64,000 bases of DNA, from the NCBI GenBank assembly GCA_030005635.1, contig JARUHP010000016.1, forward strand, positions 1-64,000. The letters run 5' to 3'. Source of the DNA: Deltaproteobacteria bacterium IMCC39146. GTDB taxonomy: Bacteria; Desulfobacterota; Desulfuromonadia; Desulfuromonadales; BM103. Both the position numbers and the translations under genes were made by a program. Positions 62,791 through 64,000 of the stretch are shown here, piece after piece (position 1 is the first letter of the stretch; each line of letters starts with the position of its first letter). The notes under the pieces are model-generated. The model made no database searches and was not told where the DNA came from. It saw only the letters and a list, made by a program, of their open reading frames with translations.

Positions 62791-63933
62791 TCAAACCCGA
62801 TTTTCACGAAGCTCTGCCAGAGAGTAAAAGGTGCCACGCCAGGTGATGCCGCCTTTAACCAGGTTGCAGGTTACGCTACGAATAATGATGAAGGTGAAGA
62901 GCCCGGCCGTAAGTGGAAAGCCAAGTGCGAACCAGGCACTGAAGCCATGAAAACGGGCACCATCTGCGGCTATCAGGCCGATAGACAGAACGATGAGCGC
63001 GTAGAGCAAGAGTGTGCTTCCAGAGGTAAAAAAAAGCGCAAAGAAAGGCCAGAGAATGGCGACCAGGTTGAAGACAACCCCGGAGATGGCCAACCAGACG
63101 CGGTAATCAGTGCCGGCAAAGACATTTTTTTCGAGGCCCAGAACCAGCTCGCGGATGCTGGCGTACCATTCGACCGAGATCAAGCCTGCACCGTAGATCA
63201 GTTGCTGACGGCAACCCTGCTGCTTGAGAATCTTGCCTAACTTAAGGTCATCGTCAGGGCGTAAGGCGATGGTCTTGTGCCCTCCTGCCTGTAGATAACT
63301 TTCGGCCTTGACCAGATTGAAGGCACCGATACCAATGTGACAATCACTCTTTGGATCAGGCGCTTTCCAGGGCCGGGTAAAGATGCCGAAAAAGAACCCG
63401 AAGGTGACGCCGAACATGTTGAGAAAAAGACTCGGCATCCTCGCTTCAGGTGCCGCGGCCAGGTGGTCGAGTTGCTCTGCTTGAAAGTAGCTGACTGCAC
63501 GGAGCAGGGTGTCCGGTTCCATCACCACGTCGGCATCGCTAAAGAGCAGCAATTCTCCGGTTGCTTTCAAACTGCCCTGCCAGAGCGCATGATTTTTCCC
63601 CAGCCAGCCCTTAGGCAGTTCCCGAAGATGAAGAATCTCGAGGCGTTGATCGTCTTTTTTCATCTCATCAAGGATGTCGCCGGTTCTGTCTTCGGAGCGA
63701 TCGTTGACGAGGATCAACTGCAGATGGGGATAGTCGAGGTCCAACAGCGATTGTAAGGCAAGGCGGATATTCCGTTCTTCGTTACGCGCCGCGATGAGGA
63801 TCGAAACTGACGGAAGTGAACTCGCCGAGTCCGGAGTGACGTCTCTCAGGAAACGGATTTTCCGACTGCCGATGGTAACCTCCAGCCCGACAATAACGTA
63901 AATGGACAGTATGATGATTCCCATCCAGAACAT
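62791..63933 (-). CDS. Membrane-bound family 2 glycosyltransferase
   Basis: This protein of about 380 residues has an N-terminal helix (MGIIILSIYVIVGLEV), a GT2 catalytic domain (VSILIAARNEERNIRLALQSLL, DADVV as the DXD motif, RPDDDLKLGKILKQQGCR) and two to three C-terminal helices. The layout resembles CrtQ/HpnB-like transferases that act on lipid acceptors. I chose ATG 63933 because AAGGAT lies upstream; GTG 63966 would add 11 residues. No hopanoid or carotenoid gene is in the window, so donor and acceptor are unknown. Confidence 0.82.
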   Translation of the reverse strand: MFWMGIIILSIYVIVGLEVTIGSRKIRFLRDVTPDSASSLPSVSILIAARNEERNIRLALQSLLDLDYPHLQLILVNDRSEDRTGDILDEMKKDDQRLEILHLRELPKGWLGKNHALWQGSLKATGELLLFSDADVVMEPDTLLRAVSYFQAEQLDHLAAAPEARMPSLFLNMFGVTFGFFFGIFTRPWKAPDPKSDCHIGIGAFNLVKAESYLQAGGHKTIALRPDDDLKLGKILKQQGCRQQLIYGAGLISVEWYASIRELVLGLEKNVFAGTDYRVWLAISGVVFNLVAILWPFFALFFTSGSTLLLYALIVLSIGLIAADGARFHGFSAWFALGFPLTAGLFTFIIIRSVTCNLVKGGITWRGTFYSLAELRENRV

Positions 63934-64000
63934 GAGGTTCAAATCCTTAATGAATCGTGGAAACACGAAACCAAATAGTTTGCATGTGTCGGGTTGGCCG

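Overview
The window is a chromosomal segment with bacterial gene density. It most resembles a Desulfuromonadales/Geobacterales-type member of the Desulfobacterota. That placement is inferred from gene content only: a groESL operon with a CIRCE operator, a fused LutB-LutA lactate dehydrogenase, a dctPQM-usp-glcDF operon, MshM/MshN-like proteins, an ArsS-type radical SAM enzyme, a receiver-PATAN-TPR protein and many two-component parts. I saw no rRNA, tRNA, CRISPR array or insertion sequence.

Region 1 (1-19.8 kb) is a Lap-type surface adhesin locus interrupted by housekeeping genes. The left edge holds the first 1236 codons of a giant VCBS-repeat adhesin, with an N-terminal retention module and a TAAG cleavage site. 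A PilZ protein lies directly upstream. A divergent NarL-type regulator and groESL follow, then a repeat-rich periplasmic protein and an ArsS-type enzyme. Next comes an operon for a type I secretion ABC ATPase (LapB), membrane-fusion protein (LapC), LapG-type cysteine protease, and a membrane protein with a periplasmic sensor, PAS and a degenerate HD-GYP domain. A TolC-type outer membrane protein is divergent from that operon. No GGDEF-EAL LapD is present. The degenerate HD-GYP protein sits where LapD would be and is the most interesting feature of the window.

Region 2 (19.8-34 kb) holds an alpha/beta hydrolase, TrkH/TrkA potassium uptake, an HNH nuclease and an alpha-glucan cluster. The cluster comprises a CheY-like receiver, a nucleotidyltransferase-phosphohexomutase fusion, a 1115-residue GH13 protein, glycogen synthase and a coupled acidic protein. 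A YhcC-type radical SAM protein and a tail-anchored cytochrome b5-like protein follow.

Region 3 (34-40 kb) holds MshM/MshN-like proteins, a YkgJ-type protein, a Spy-like protein and a two-component pair.

Region 4 (40-56 kb) is a carboxylate catabolism island. A FadR-family GntR regulator is convergent with a dctP-dctQ-dctM-usp-glcD-glcF operon. A 3-hydroxybutyrate operon (thiolase, fused CoA-transferase, 3-hydroxybutyrate dehydrogenase) follows, then a sigma-54 activator whose PAS domain is broken by an apparent one-base deletion, then lutC and a lutB-lutA fusion. Three promoters (gntR, dctP, lutC) each carry a TGGTnnnACCA palindrome at or just after the -10 box. This implies one regulon joining uptake to lactate/glycolate oxidation.

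Region 5 (56-64 kb) holds a DUF302 protein, an ATP-grasp-like protein, an unknown membrane protein, a receiver-PATAN-J-like-TPR protein with a non-phosphorylatable receiver, MltG, PlsY and a membrane-bound family 2 glycosyltransferase.
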